In this document: positions 33,707-41,691 of the stretch, in pieces
Layout of the letters: each line of letters opens with the position of its first letter
Position numbering within the stretch: position 1 is the first letter of the stretch
Assembly (NCBI GenBank): GCA_963733935.1
Contig: CAVTEQ010000005.1
Span: forward strand, 310,001 to 374,000
DNA from: JAHFUA01 sp963733935
Lineage (GTDB): Bacteria > Acidobacteriota > Terriglobia > Terriglobales > Acidobacteriaceae
DNA length: 64,000 nt
Direction: 5' to 3'
Program-made: the position numbers and the translations under genes
The notes under the pieces: model-generated
What the model saw: the letters and a program-made list of their open reading frames with translations, nothing else
Database searches by the model: none
What the model was told of the DNA's origin: nothing

Positions 33707-34195
33707 ATGCGCGTCGGAATAGAAAAGAGGCAGGGACACCTGCCCAACGGCAGCATCAAGATCGGCGCCGTCGCCCAGCATTTCGGAGTTTCTGTCGATC
33801 TGCTGCGGCTGTACGAGCGCGAGGCCTTGTTGCTCCCTATCAAGTCGTCGCGCGGTACCCGCTACTTCACCGAACACGACTATCCTTGGATCGCCCTGAT
33901 CCTGCGACTGGTGCGGGAAGCCCGGCTTAACTTGGCCGGCATCCGCCACCTGCTCGCGAGGTTGCCGTGCTGGCGGATGCGTAACTGCGGCTTCGAAGAG
34001 AAGAGGGGCTGTCCGGTGATCTCGGACGAATCGCGTCCTTGCTGGAGCAACCGCGCCACCTGCCCGGTGGTATGCGCGCAAGATTGCTACTTCTGCCAGG
34101 TGTATCGCTCCGCGCCCAACTGCGAGAACTTCAAGGCACTGCTGCCGGCGACGGTGACGGTGACACAGCCAGCCACCCAGCCTGCGGCAGACTAA
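33707..34195 (+). CDS. MerR-family regulator with a cysteine-rich C-terminus
   Basis: This 162-residue protein (an ATG at 33668 would add 13 residues) has the MerR winged helix: IGAVAQHFGVSVDLLRLYER then GTRYFTEHDY. Instead of a dimerisation coiled coil and short effector loop, the last 70 residues hold nine cysteines spaced irregularly (in LPCWRMRNCG, RGCPV, RPCW, ATCPVVCAQDCYFC and NCEN). A metal or iron-sulfur centre is plausible. No target gene or operator is obvious nearby. Confidence 0.82.
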   Translation: MRVGIEKRQGHLPNGSIKIGAVAQHFGVSVDLLRLYEREALLLPIKSSRGTRYFTEHDYPWIALILRLVREARLNLAGIRHLLARLPCWRMRNCGFEEKRGCPVISDESRPCWSNRATCPVVCAQDCYFCQVYRSAPNCENFKALLPATVTVTQPATQPAAD

Positions 34196-34333
34196 CCGTC
34201 CAGCTCAAATCCCGGCTGTGCCTCAGCCCGTCCAACAATTATGATTGTGCTAGTGTGAGACAATAAGCAGACTGCCAAGCCCGCGCGGTCGCCTAGGAGT
34301 GTCTCCAGGCATAGGGGTGCGTCGCGGCCTAAC

Positions 34334-35371
34334 ATGCCCATTACGGAACCAGCCACGAGCGAACGCTCGGAGGAACTCGAACGTTATTCGGACCGGCATA
34401 TCGTCCCGGTCCTGGTGGTCGAATTCAACGATGAGCGCACGCGCAGCCGCTTGCGCGAAGCCGCTTTGCTCTCCGTTATCTTCCACCTGCTGCTGTTCAT
34501 GACCGTCCCTTCGCTGCTCCGCTATTCGCTGGACCGGAAGGTCAAGGTCTGGACCGCGCAGGAACTGATCAACCGCGACCGCGAGCTGACCTACTTGGCG
34601 ATGCCGAAAGACAGTCAGCGGGTGACGAATCGGCCGAAGACCGACGTCATTTCCGACAAGGATCGCATTGCCATGTCGCGCCATCCCACGGTGGATCAGA
34701 AGACCCTGCAAGAACTGCGCGACAGCTCGATGCAACACCCTGGACCCATGGCGCCGCCATCGCCTCCGGCGCAGGCAGCACAAGCGTCGCCGCCATCGCC
34801 TCCGCAGGCCAGCCCGCCTAATCAAATGGCGAGGCTTCAGCCGCCTCCCTCAGCCGCCAATGTGCCCAATGCCTTCGCCAAGGCGCCGCTCTCCGCCGGC
34901 TCCGCCATCGAGCAAGCGGCTCGGGAGAGTGCTGCCCGCCGCGGCATGGGGGGCGGCGGTGGCGATATCGGCGGCAGCGGCGGTTACGGCAACGGGCGCG
35001 GCAGCAACGTGCAGGGCAATCTCGAGATCCTGAGCGACACCATGGGGGTGGATTTCGGCCCCTATCTGGAGCGCGTGCTCCACGACGTCCGCCAGAACTG
35101 GTACGCCGTCATCCCTGAAGTCGCGCGCCCGCCGCTCATGAAGAAGGGCAAAGTCTCGATTCAATTCGCTATCCTCAAGGACGGCAGCGTGGCAGGAATG
35201 AGGCTGGACGGACCTTCCGGCGATGTCTCGCTTGATCGCGCCGCCTGGGGTGGCATCACCGGCTCCAATCCATTTCCGCCTTTGCCCCACGAGTTCGGCG
35301 GCCAGTACCTGGCTTTGGTTTTCCACTTCTATTACAACCCCGACGCCAGCGAGATGCGAAACCTGCGATAG
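34334..35371 (+). CDS. Energy transducer TonB-like protein
   Basis: This 345-residue protein has one N-terminal transmembrane helix (AALLSVIFHLLLFMTVPSLL, about 43-62) preceded by a 40-residue cytoplasmic end. A long Pro/Ala/Gly periplasmic linker follows, and then a TonB-type C-terminal domain (about 250-345, with LERVLHDVRQNWYAVIPEVA and KGKVSIQFAILKDGSV). It probably couples proton-motive force to outer-membrane transport, but no ExbBD are in the window. It is followed by a small membrane protein and miaA. Confidence 0.82.
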   Translation: MPITEPATSERSEELERYSDRHIVPVLVVEFNDERTRSRLREAALLSVIFHLLLFMTVPSLLRYSLDRKVKVWTAQELINRDRELTYLAMPKDSQRVTNRPKTDVISDKDRIAMSRHPTVDQKTLQELRDSSMQHPGPMAPPSPPAQAAQASPPSPPQASPPNQMARLQPPPSAANVPNAFAKAPLSAGSAIEQAARESAARRGMGGGGGDIGGSGGYGNGRGSNVQGNLEILSDTMGVDFGPYLERVLHDVRQNWYAVIPEVARPPLMKKGKVSIQFAILKDGSVAGMRLDGPSGDVSLDRAAWGGITGSNPFPPLPHEFGGQYLALVFHFYYNPDASEMRNLR

Positions 35372-35372
35372 C

Positions 35373-35480
35373 ATGCAGCCGGCGCGCCAGCAGACTCTAG
35401 GATTGATCCTGATCGCACTCTTGATCCTGATCTTCACCGTAGTCCGCTTCGCGCGCGTGTTGCACTGGAGCTTCCACTGA
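35373..35480 (+). CDS. 35-residue single-helix membrane protein
   Basis: MQPARQQTLGLILIALLILI opens a peptide that continues as one transmembrane helix and ends WSFH. The ATG is one base after the TonB stop, and the stop is one base before the miaA start, so it is tightly embedded in the operon. Function unknown. Confidence 0.7.
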   Translation: MQPARQQTLGLILIALLILIFTVVRFARVLHWSFH

Positions 35481-35481
35481 C

Positions 35482-36417
35482 TTGCCCGCTTCCTCCGAGC
35501 CGCTGCTGGTAGCTATCGTCGGACCAACCGGCAGCGGCAAGACCGCGCTCTCGCTGGCGCTGGCCGAAAGCTGCGGCGGCGAAATCGTCAATTGCGATTC
35601 GGTGGCGCTCTCTCGGGGATTCGAAATCGGCACCGCCAAGCCCTTGCCTGAAGAACGCGCTCGCGTACCCCATCATTTGCTGGACATTGTCGAGCCCACG
35701 GCCGCCTTCAGCGCCGGCGATTACGCGCAGGCGGCGCGCCGAGTGGTGGCGGAAATCGCCACCCGCGGGCGCTTGCCCATCGTGGTGGGCGGAACCGGAC
35801 TCTACCTGCGCGCGCTCCTGGAAGGGCTGTTCGCCGGACCAAAACGATCGGAAGAAATGCGGGAGCGATTGCGGGAGATCGCTGGCGACAAGGGATCGCC
35901 TTATCTTCACCGAATTTTGCTGCGGCTCGATTCGGCGGCCGCGGGCAGAATCCATCCCAACGACGAACCCAAGCTGATCCGCGCGATCGAGGTTTGCCTG
36001 GCGTCGCGACAAAAGATGACCGAGCTCTGGCAGCGCGGGCGCGAGCCGCTGCGCGGGTTCCGCATCCTGCGCATCGGCCTGGACCCGGAGCGCGCCGCTC
36101 TTTACGATCGCATCAACCAGCGCGCCCGGCGGATGTTTGACTTCGGCCTCGTAGAGGAAACGGCGGGGGTGCTCGCGCGCTACGGCGTGTCGGCACTGCC
36201 GCTGCAATCGCCGGGCTACAAGCAGGCGCTGGCGTTGCTGTGCGGAGAAATGGATCGCGAATCCGCCATTGCGGCGGCGCAGCAGGCGCATCGCAACTAC
36301 GCCAAGCGGCAGATGACCTGGTTTCGCCGCGAGCCCAATGTGCACTGGCTGCGGGGCCCGGGTGACGAACCGGAGATCCAGGCGCGGGTCGCGGAAATTG
36401 TCAAAGAGCACCTGTAG
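35482..36417 (+). CDS. miaA: tRNA dimethylallyltransferase
   Basis: This 311-residue enzyme adds a dimethylallyl group to A37 of tRNAs reading UNN codons. The P-loop GPTGSGKTALS (14-24), NCDSVALSRGFEIGTAKP and GGTGLYLRALLEGLF are MiaA motifs; the end has NYAKRQMTWFRR. The start is TTG at 35482, immediately after the small membrane gene; no better start exists. Cytoplasmic. Confidence 0.94.
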   Translation: MPASSEPLLVAIVGPTGSGKTALSLALAESCGGEIVNCDSVALSRGFEIGTAKPLPEERARVPHHLLDIVEPTAAFSAGDYAQAARRVVAEIATRGRLPIVVGGTGLYLRALLEGLFAGPKRSEEMRERLREIAGDKGSPYLHRILLRLDSAAAGRIHPNDEPKLIRAIEVCLASRQKMTELWQRGREPLRGFRILRIGLDPERAALYDRINQRARRMFDFGLVEETAGVLARYGVSALPLQSPGYKQALALLCGEMDRESAIAAAQQAHRNYAKRQMTWFRREPNVHWLRGPGDEPEIQARVAEIVKEHL

Positions 36418-36442
36418 CTGGTTTGGCGGCAGGGCGCACTCA

Positions 36443-36520
36443 GGGTGGAGCAGGCCTATTTAGAACAATCTCTCACCTGGAAAGCGATTGTCATGCCGAT
36501 GCTAAAGCCCTGCTCCACCC
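36443..36520. repeat. Inverted repeat of the GGTGGAGCAGG family
   Basis: GGGTGGAGCAGGCC (36443-36456) faces AAAGCCCTGCTCCACCC (36504-36520). It lies between miaA and the GH3 gene. Confidence 0.8.
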
Positions 36521-36570
36521 AGCGCCGTCCGGTAACTGACAACGCCTGCCGGCTCTGCTATAACCCACTC

Positions 36571-38433
36571 ATGCCCAAGCGCGTTGCCATCGTTCTCCTG
36601 TTGCTGGCAGGCGCCTGTCTGGGCGACGACAAGCTGCAGCGGCCTGTGCCGGTCCGTCTGACCCACGAGGGCGACAAGTGGGCGCAGAAGACGCTGCGCA
36701 AGCTGTCGCTGGAGGAGAAGATCGGGCAGTTGCTGATGATCCGGGCGCAAACCGAGTTCTTTAACCGGGCCAGTCCCGCCTACCTGCAGCTCCGCGATAC
36801 CATCCGCCATTACCACATCGGCGGAGCGCTGCTCACCGTGGCTTCGGAAAGCGGAGCGGTATTCCGCAACCAGCCGTACGAAGCCGCCATGCTGACCAAC
36901 CAGTTGCAGCGCGACTCCGAGCTGCCGCTGATCTTCGCCGCCGACTTCGAGCGCGGACTGGCCACGCGCTTCCACGGAACCACCGGCTTTCCCGCCGCCA
37001 TGGCCTTTGCCGCCACCGGCAACCCGCAGTATGCCGCCGAGATGGCGCGAGTGGTGGCGCAGGAATCGCGCGCCATCGGAGTGCAGTGGAATTTCTTTCC
37101 TGTGGCCGACGTGAATTCGGCGCCCGCCAATCCCATTATCAATACGCGCGCCTTCGGCGAAGATCCGCAGCAGGTGATCCCGTATCTGCGCGCCTATCTG
37201 AACGCCGCGCGGGAGAACGGACTGCTCACCACCGCCAAGCATTTCCCCGGTCACGGCGACGTCGAGACCGACACGCACCTGGGGCGGGCGCGCGTCGGCT
37301 CGGACCGCGCTCATTTGGAGAGCGTGGAGCTGCCGACGTTTCGCGCCGCCATTGAGGGCGGAGTTGATGCGGTGATGATCGCGCACGTCACCGTGCCGGC
37401 GCTCGAGCCCGATCCCAATCGCGTGGCTACGGTCTCGCACGCCGTGATCACGGATACGCTCAAGCATGAGCTCGGCTTTCAAGGGCTGGTGGTCACCGAC
37501 GCCATGGACATGAACGCCATCACGCGGCTGTTTCCGCCAGCCCGGGCTGCGGTCGAAGCGGTGAAGGCAGGCAATGACGTGGTGCTCATCCCCGCTGATC
37601 TCAACGCTGCCTACAATGGGCTGCTCGCAGCCGTACGCAGCGGTGAACTTCCCGAGGCGCAGATCGATGCTTCGGCGCTGCGCGTGCTGCGCGCCAAAGC
37701 TGCCGTGGGATTGAACAAAGCTCGCCAGGTGGACATCAATGCTTTGGCCGAGATCATCTCTCGCCCCGCCGACCTGGCGCTGGCGCAGCAGGTTGCCGAT
37801 GACGCTGTCGCCCTGGTGCGTGATAACGGCCGCGTTCTTCCCCTGCGCGATGGCGGAACTCCAGCGCCCTCGCCTGCGTATCAGACATCAGCCGCAGCGG
37901 GAAGCGGTGTGCTCGCGGTGGTGATTTCGGATGACGTGCGCACCGATGCCGGCCGGGTGCTGGAGCGGGAGCTGCACGCGCGCATTCCGGGGATGAACAT
38001 TTTCTACGTCGATCCCCGCATCGCCGGCGGCATGACGGAGCAGGTGTTGGAGGCGGCCGAGCGCGCCCAGACGGTGGTAGCGGCGGCCATCGCGTCGCCG
38101 TCAGGAGGCAAGGTGCTGAGAGTTCACGGCGTGCTTACTGGTTCCGTGTCGCTCGACGACGCCACCGCCGCGCTCTTGCACCGGCTGCTGGAGCACGCTG
38201 CCTCCAAGACGGTGCTGGTCGCCCTAGGGAACCCGTACCTGGCGGCGCAGTTCCCGGAGGTGGAGAATTATCTGTGCACTTTTTCCAATGCGCCGGTCTC
38301 GGAGATAAGCGCGGCGAAGGCTCTGTTCGCTGAGATCCCGATCCACGGTCGCTTGCCGGTGACAATTCCCGGGATTGCGGCGCGCGGCGCCGGCATCGAG
38401 CACCCGGCGCTGGCGCAAGGAGGCCGTCCATGA
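36571..38433 (+). CDS. Glycoside hydrolase family 3, NagZ-like beta-N-acetylhexosaminidase
   Basis: This 620-residue protein has an N-terminal signal sequence (RVAIVLLLLAGACLGDD), possibly a weak lipobox at GAC. The GH3 barrel has LSLEEKIGQLLMI, DFERGLATRF, the NagZ motif KHFPGHGDVETDTHLG (catalytic His/Asp pair) and the nucleophile Asp in GLVVTDAMDMNAI. A second C-terminal domain (about 430-620) follows. It probably removes GlcNAc from peptidoglycan fragments or chitin in the periplasm. The ATG at 36571 follows the repeat; longer starts are rejected. It overlaps the lipoprotein gene by four bases. Confidence 0.88.
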   Translation: MPKRVAIVLLLLAGACLGDDKLQRPVPVRLTHEGDKWAQKTLRKLSLEEKIGQLLMIRAQTEFFNRASPAYLQLRDTIRHYHIGGALLTVASESGAVFRNQPYEAAMLTNQLQRDSELPLIFAADFERGLATRFHGTTGFPAAMAFAATGNPQYAAEMARVVAQESRAIGVQWNFFPVADVNSAPANPIINTRAFGEDPQQVIPYLRAYLNAARENGLLTTAKHFPGHGDVETDTHLGRARVGSDRAHLESVELPTFRAAIEGGVDAVMIAHVTVPALEPDPNRVATVSHAVITDTLKHELGFQGLVVTDAMDMNAITRLFPPARAAVEAVKAGNDVVLIPADLNAAYNGLLAAVRSGELPEAQIDASALRVLRAKAAVGLNKARQVDINALAEIISRPADLALAQQVADDAVALVRDNGRVLPLRDGGTPAPSPAYQTSAAAGSGVLAVVISDDVRTDAGRVLERELHARIPGMNIFYVDPRIAGGMTEQVLEAAERAQTVVAAAIASPSGGKVLRVHGVLTGSVSLDDATAALLHRLLEHAASKTVLVALGNPYLAAQFPEVENYLCTFSNAPVSEISAAKALFAEIPIHGRLPVTIPGIAARGAGIEHPALAQGGRP

Positions 38434-38969
38434 AACCCGTAGAAATATCATGCCGAGCTTTTTTTGCGATGGTGCTGGCAGGGGCGCTGCTCTGCGGCTG
38501 CAAGGTCCATAAGCAGGGCGAAGGCGCAAACAAGAAAGTGGACATCGAGACCCCGGTGGGCAGCCTGCACGTGAACACTCAGGTTGATCCCAAAGACACG
38601 GGACTTGAGGTCTATCCGGGCGCGACCCGCGCCGAGGACGAGGAGAAAAAGCACGCCGCCAACCTGTCGCTGGACAGCGCGGTAGCGGGAATGAAACTGG
38701 TGGCCATCAAATACCGTTCCGACGATCCTCCGGACAAGATCCTCGATTTCTATCGCAAGCAGCTAAAGGCGTATGGCGATGTGTCGGAGTGCCACGGCAG
38801 CATGAGCTTCGAGCACGGCGAGATGCGCTGCACCGGTTTGAGCAAGGACACCAATCTGGTGGCTGGAACGGAAGACCGTCACCGCGTCGTGTCCGTAAAA
38901 CCCGAGGGCAAAGGTTCTACCTTCGCGCTGGTCTACGTGCAGACCCGCGGGGAGAGAGGAACGCAGTAA
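38430..38969 (+). CDS. Lipoprotein, conserved hypothetical
   Basis: This 179-residue protein has a lipoprotein signal with lipobox LLCGC (Cys at about 24). The rest is a soluble domain with DTGLEVYPGATRAED, YRSDDPPDKILDFYRKQLK and ALVYVQTRGER. No known family is assigned. Translational coupling to the NagZ-like enzyme (ATGA overlap) hints at a cell-wall or secretion-linked role. Confidence 0.8.
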   Translation: MKPVEISCRAFFAMVLAGALLCGCKVHKQGEGANKKVDIETPVGSLHVNTQVDPKDTGLEVYPGATRAEDEEKKHAANLSLDSAVAGMKLVAIKYRSDDPPDKILDFYRKQLKAYGDVSECHGSMSFEHGEMRCTGLSKDTNLVAGTEDRHRVVSVKPEGKGSTFALVYVQTRGERGTQ

Positions 38970-38975
38970 GAAAAC

Positions 38976-39053
38976 GCCACGGATTTGCACGGATCACTAC
39001 GGATCCGAACTGCCCTAGGATGAAATCCGTGCGGATCCGTGTAAATCCGTGGC
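38976..39053. repeat. Inverted repeat of the GCCACGGATTT family
   Basis: GCCACGGATTTGCACGGATC (38976-38995) faces the matching arm ending GTGTAAATCCGTGGC (39053). The period is about 11 bases (CACGGATTTG / CACGGATCACTA). The copy at 27818-27893 is of the same family. Confidence 0.84.
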
Positions 39054-39108
39054 TGCCGTTTCTCCGCCGTTTGCGCATTTCCCGGCCGCTCTTGTAACCT
39101 GAACAGAA

Positions 39109-39852
39109 GTGGATCATTCCTGTCACCGCTGCCGTGCGAGCGTGGAGGACGGAGTAGCGTTCTGCCCACACTGTGGCGCTCCTCAGATTCGCGTCTCGAC
39201 CGCCAGCTTTCCCGAGCCGGCAGTTGCGACGGCCTTCCCTCCAGGCACGGCGGACGAGGTTCAACCTCCGGCCCAACCCGTCAACATGGCCCTCGCGCCG
39301 GCCGGAAAGATGGACTGGCAGCAAGGCGCGCGCGCCGCGGCGGTGGCCGGACTGCTGTTGGCATTGGCCATATTTGTTGTGTCGTTCATTGCCGTCGCCG
39401 TGGGATTGGTTTTGCACCTGGGACAGGGCCCGATCGGCCTACTCTTATTGCTAGGGAGCTGGGCTTGCATGCTGGCGGCGGGGGCAGCGGCTGTCCGGTT
39501 GTACCGGCGGCGGCGCCCGGAGGCCGTCATTAGCACCGGCATGGGAGCCCGGCTTGGAATCTTGAGCGGCTTGCTGGGCTTCCTTTTTTACAGTGTTCCG
39601 CAGGCTCTTCGCCTGGCCTTGTTTCACTCCGGCGCCGCTATACGCGAGACCATGCAGAAAGCGGTCGAGCAAGCGGCTACGCAGAGCCCCGACCCGCGAG
39701 CCCAGGAAATGATGCGTAACTTCATGTCCCCAGGGGCTTTAGCTGCAATTTTCACCTTCCTCGTGGTGCTCTTCTTCCTGGTCTTTCTGGTCTTTTCCAG
39801 CCTGGGAGGAGTGATCGGCGCGGCGATCTGGGGAGACAAGCGATCCTCGTAA
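39109..39852 (+). CDS. Zinc-ribbon membrane protein
   Basis: This 247-residue protein opens with a zinc ribbon, CHRCRASVEDGVAFCPHCG. A Pro/Ala linker follows and then four transmembrane helices (about 75-98, 106-125, 145-165 and 215-240). Function unknown; this type of ribbon-plus-membrane protein is common in Acidobacteriota. The start is GTG at 39109 with no strong ribosome site. Confidence 0.72.
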   Translation: MDHSCHRCRASVEDGVAFCPHCGAPQIRVSTASFPEPAVATAFPPGTADEVQPPAQPVNMALAPAGKMDWQQGARAAAVAGLLLALAIFVVSFIAVAVGLVLHLGQGPIGLLLLLGSWACMLAAGAAAVRLYRRRRPEAVISTGMGARLGILSGLLGFLFYSVPQALRLALFHSGAAIRETMQKAVEQAATQSPDPRAQEMMRNFMSPGALAAIFTFLVVLFFLVFLVFSSLGGVIGAAIWGDKRSS

Positions 39853-39870
39853 AGGCTGATACCTACCGGG

Positions 39871-39945
39871 ATCGGCTGGATCGCCGAAATCGCCGGCATC
39901 GCCGAAATCGCCAACCCCGATCCAGGTCACGGCGATTCCGGCGAT
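39871..39945. repeat. Period-9 tandem repeat with an inverted partner (ATCGCCGAA)
   Basis: ATCGCCGAA, ATCGCCGGC, ATCGCCGAA, ATCGCC at 39880-39912 step by nine bases; GGCGATTCCGGCGAT (39931-39945) is the complementary arm. It lies 55 bases upstream of pyrR. Confidence 0.78.
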
Positions 39946-39999
39946 CTTGTTTGCGCGCTGACCAGCGCGTAGAATGCAGCTTCTTTTCCGAGGTCTGCC

Positions 40000-40590
40000 A
40001 TGAGTTCGAAACTCCAGACCGGATCATCGCCGGTTGAGGACAAAGATCTGCTGATGTCCGCCTCCGAGATCCAGCGCACGCTGGTGCGGCTGGCCCACGA
40101 GGTGATGGAGAAGAACAACGGAGTAGAGGGGCTGGCGCTGATCGGCATCCGCCGCCGCGGGGTTCCGCTGGCACAGCGCATCGCCAAGGTGATCAACCAG
40201 ATCGAGCACGCGCAGGTTCCGGTCGGCAGCCTGGACATCACCCTCTACCGCGACGACCTCTCCACCGTCGGACCCAAGCCGCTGGTGCAGAAAAGCGACC
40301 TGGAAATCTCGGTCGATGGTAAGAACGTGGTGCTGGTGGACGACGTGCTCTACACCGGACGCACCACGCGTGCGGCCCTCGATGCCCTGTTCGACCACGG
40401 ACGTCCGTCGCGGGTGCAACTGCTGGTCTTGATCGACCGCGGACACCGCGAGCTTCCCATCGAAGCCGCCTTCGTCGGCCGCAAAGTGCAGACCAGCGAC
40501 ACCCAGATCATCGAAGTCAAGCTCAAGGAAGTCGACAACCTCGAGAAAGTGCAGTTGGTGGAGAGAAGCGAGCGCGGCCCCACGCGATGA
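40000..40590 (+). CDS. pyrR: PyrR bifunctional regulator / uracil phosphoribosyltransferase
   Basis: This 196-residue protein of the PyrR family can bind pyr mRNA and has weak UPRTase activity. It shows MSASEIQRTLVRLAHEV, GIRRRGVPLAQRIAKVI, RDDLSTVG, the PRPP loop VVLVDDVLYTGRTTRAAL and DRGHRELPI. A short extra N-terminus (about 14 residues) precedes the family start. It is followed, with a four-base overlap, by pyrB. I do not see a clear PyrR binding loop or attenuator in the leader. Confidence 0.92.
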   Translation: MSSKLQTGSSPVEDKDLLMSASEIQRTLVRLAHEVMEKNNGVEGLALIGIRRRGVPLAQRIAKVINQIEHAQVPVGSLDITLYRDDLSTVGPKPLVQKSDLEISVDGKNVVLVDDVLYTGRTTRAALDALFDHGRPSRVQLLVLIDRGHRELPIEAAFVGRKVQTSDTQIIEVKLKEVDNLEKVQLVERSERGPTR

Positions 40591-41495
40591 AGAAAAGCCG
40601 GTCTTTGCTCGGCATTGAACAGCTCGAGCCCGACGAGATCAACCGCGTGCTTCGCCTGGCGCGACGCATGCACGGCGCTCGGCCGCGTCCTTTGCTTCGC
40701 GACCGTCGCATTGCGTTGCTCTTCTACGAGCCTTCCACCCGCACCCGCGTCTCGTTCGAGTTTGCCGCCAAAGCGCTGGGCGCCATGACCACGGTGGTGC
40801 ATGCTACCGCCTCCAGCATCGAAAAGGGCGAGTCGCTGGTGGATACCGGGCTGACCTTGCGTGCGACGGGCGCGGACGCGATTGTGATTCGGCATCCTTC
40901 TTCCGGAGCGCCCCACTTGCTCGCCCGCAACCTCGATATTCCGATAATCAACGCCGGCGACGGCCTGCACGAGCACCCGACGCAGGCTTTGCTCGATGCC
41001 TACACCATCCTGCGGCATAAGAAACAGCTTCGTGGACTGAAGGTCGCCATTGTCGGCGACATTTATCACAGCCGGGTAGCGCGCTCGAATATCCACCTGC
41101 TCAGCAAGCAGGGCGCCCAGGTAACGCTGTGCGGGCCGCCAGGATTGCTGCCCGAAGTTGCCGCCAGCCTGGGGCCGCGAGTGCAGGTAACGCGGCACAT
41201 CGAAGAAGCGTTGCGTGGCGCCGACGTCGTGATGGTTCTGCGAGTGCAGAAAGAGCGGCTGGCGGGCCTACCGCTGCACATGGACGAATACATCGCCGGC
41301 TACCAGGTCACGCCGGAGCGCATGCGCATGGCCAAGCGTGACGCCATTCTGATGCACCCTGGGCCGATGATCCGGGGCGCGGAAATTTCCGGCGACCTGG
41401 CCGACGCGCCCGCCTCGGTAATCACCGAGCAGGTGGCCAACGGAGTGTGCGTGCGCATGGCTGTGTTGCTTACCGCACTGGGAGCCGCGCGATGA
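40587..41495 (+). CDS. pyrB: Aspartate carbamoyltransferase catalytic subunit
   Basis: This 302-residue enzyme makes N-carbamoyl-aspartate, the first step unique to pyrimidine synthesis. The carbamoyl-phosphate loop STRTR (50-54), HPTQALLDAYTIL and VMVLRVQKERLAG are catalytic and ligand-binding motifs. No PyrI is present. It is translationally coupled to pyrR; pyrC lies 196 bases downstream, beyond a repeat element. Confidence 0.94.
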   Translation: MKKSRSLLGIEQLEPDEINRVLRLARRMHGARPRPLLRDRRIALLFYEPSTRTRVSFEFAAKALGAMTTVVHATASSIEKGESLVDTGLTLRATGADAIVIRHPSSGAPHLLARNLDIPIINAGDGLHEHPTQALLDAYTILRHKKQLRGLKVAIVGDIYHSRVARSNIHLLSKQGAQVTLCGPPGLLPEVAASLGPRVQVTRHIEEALRGADVVMVLRVQKERLAGLPLHMDEYIAGYQVTPERMRMAKRDAILMHPGPMIRGAEISGDLADAPASVITEQVANGVCVRMAVLLTALGAAR

Positions 41496-41559
41496 AGGTG
41501 TTTTCACCGCGGATTTACGCGGACAAACGTGGAGGGAAACTCCAGCCCGAGGCGCCTTC

Positions 41560-41663
41560 TAGCGCGCGAAGCGCGCGATAGAACGTAGCCCACGGCGTGA
41601 GCCGTGGGTGACAGTGAAATGAAATCCACAGCCCGCGAAGCGGGCGGCAGAGTTCCGCCCAAA
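41560..41663. repeat. REP-like cluster of three to four hairpins between pyrB and pyrC
   Basis: GCGCGCGAAGCGCGC (about 41562-41577), CCCACGGCGTGAGCCGTGGG (41590-41609) and GCCCGCGAAGCGGGC (41631-41645) each form short-loop hairpins, followed by GGGCGGCAGAGTTCCGCCC. A partial inverted copy lies at 59336-59376. Confidence 0.85.
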
Positions 41664-41691
41664 GCAAAAGGGACGGCACGGACAAGAACAA

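Noticed and set aside
39853..39999. Possible PyrR-binding attenuator before pyrR (GATCCAGGTC)
   Set aside because: The bases do not match the AGUCCAGAGAGGCU-type loop well, and the segment is better explained as a period-9 repeat.
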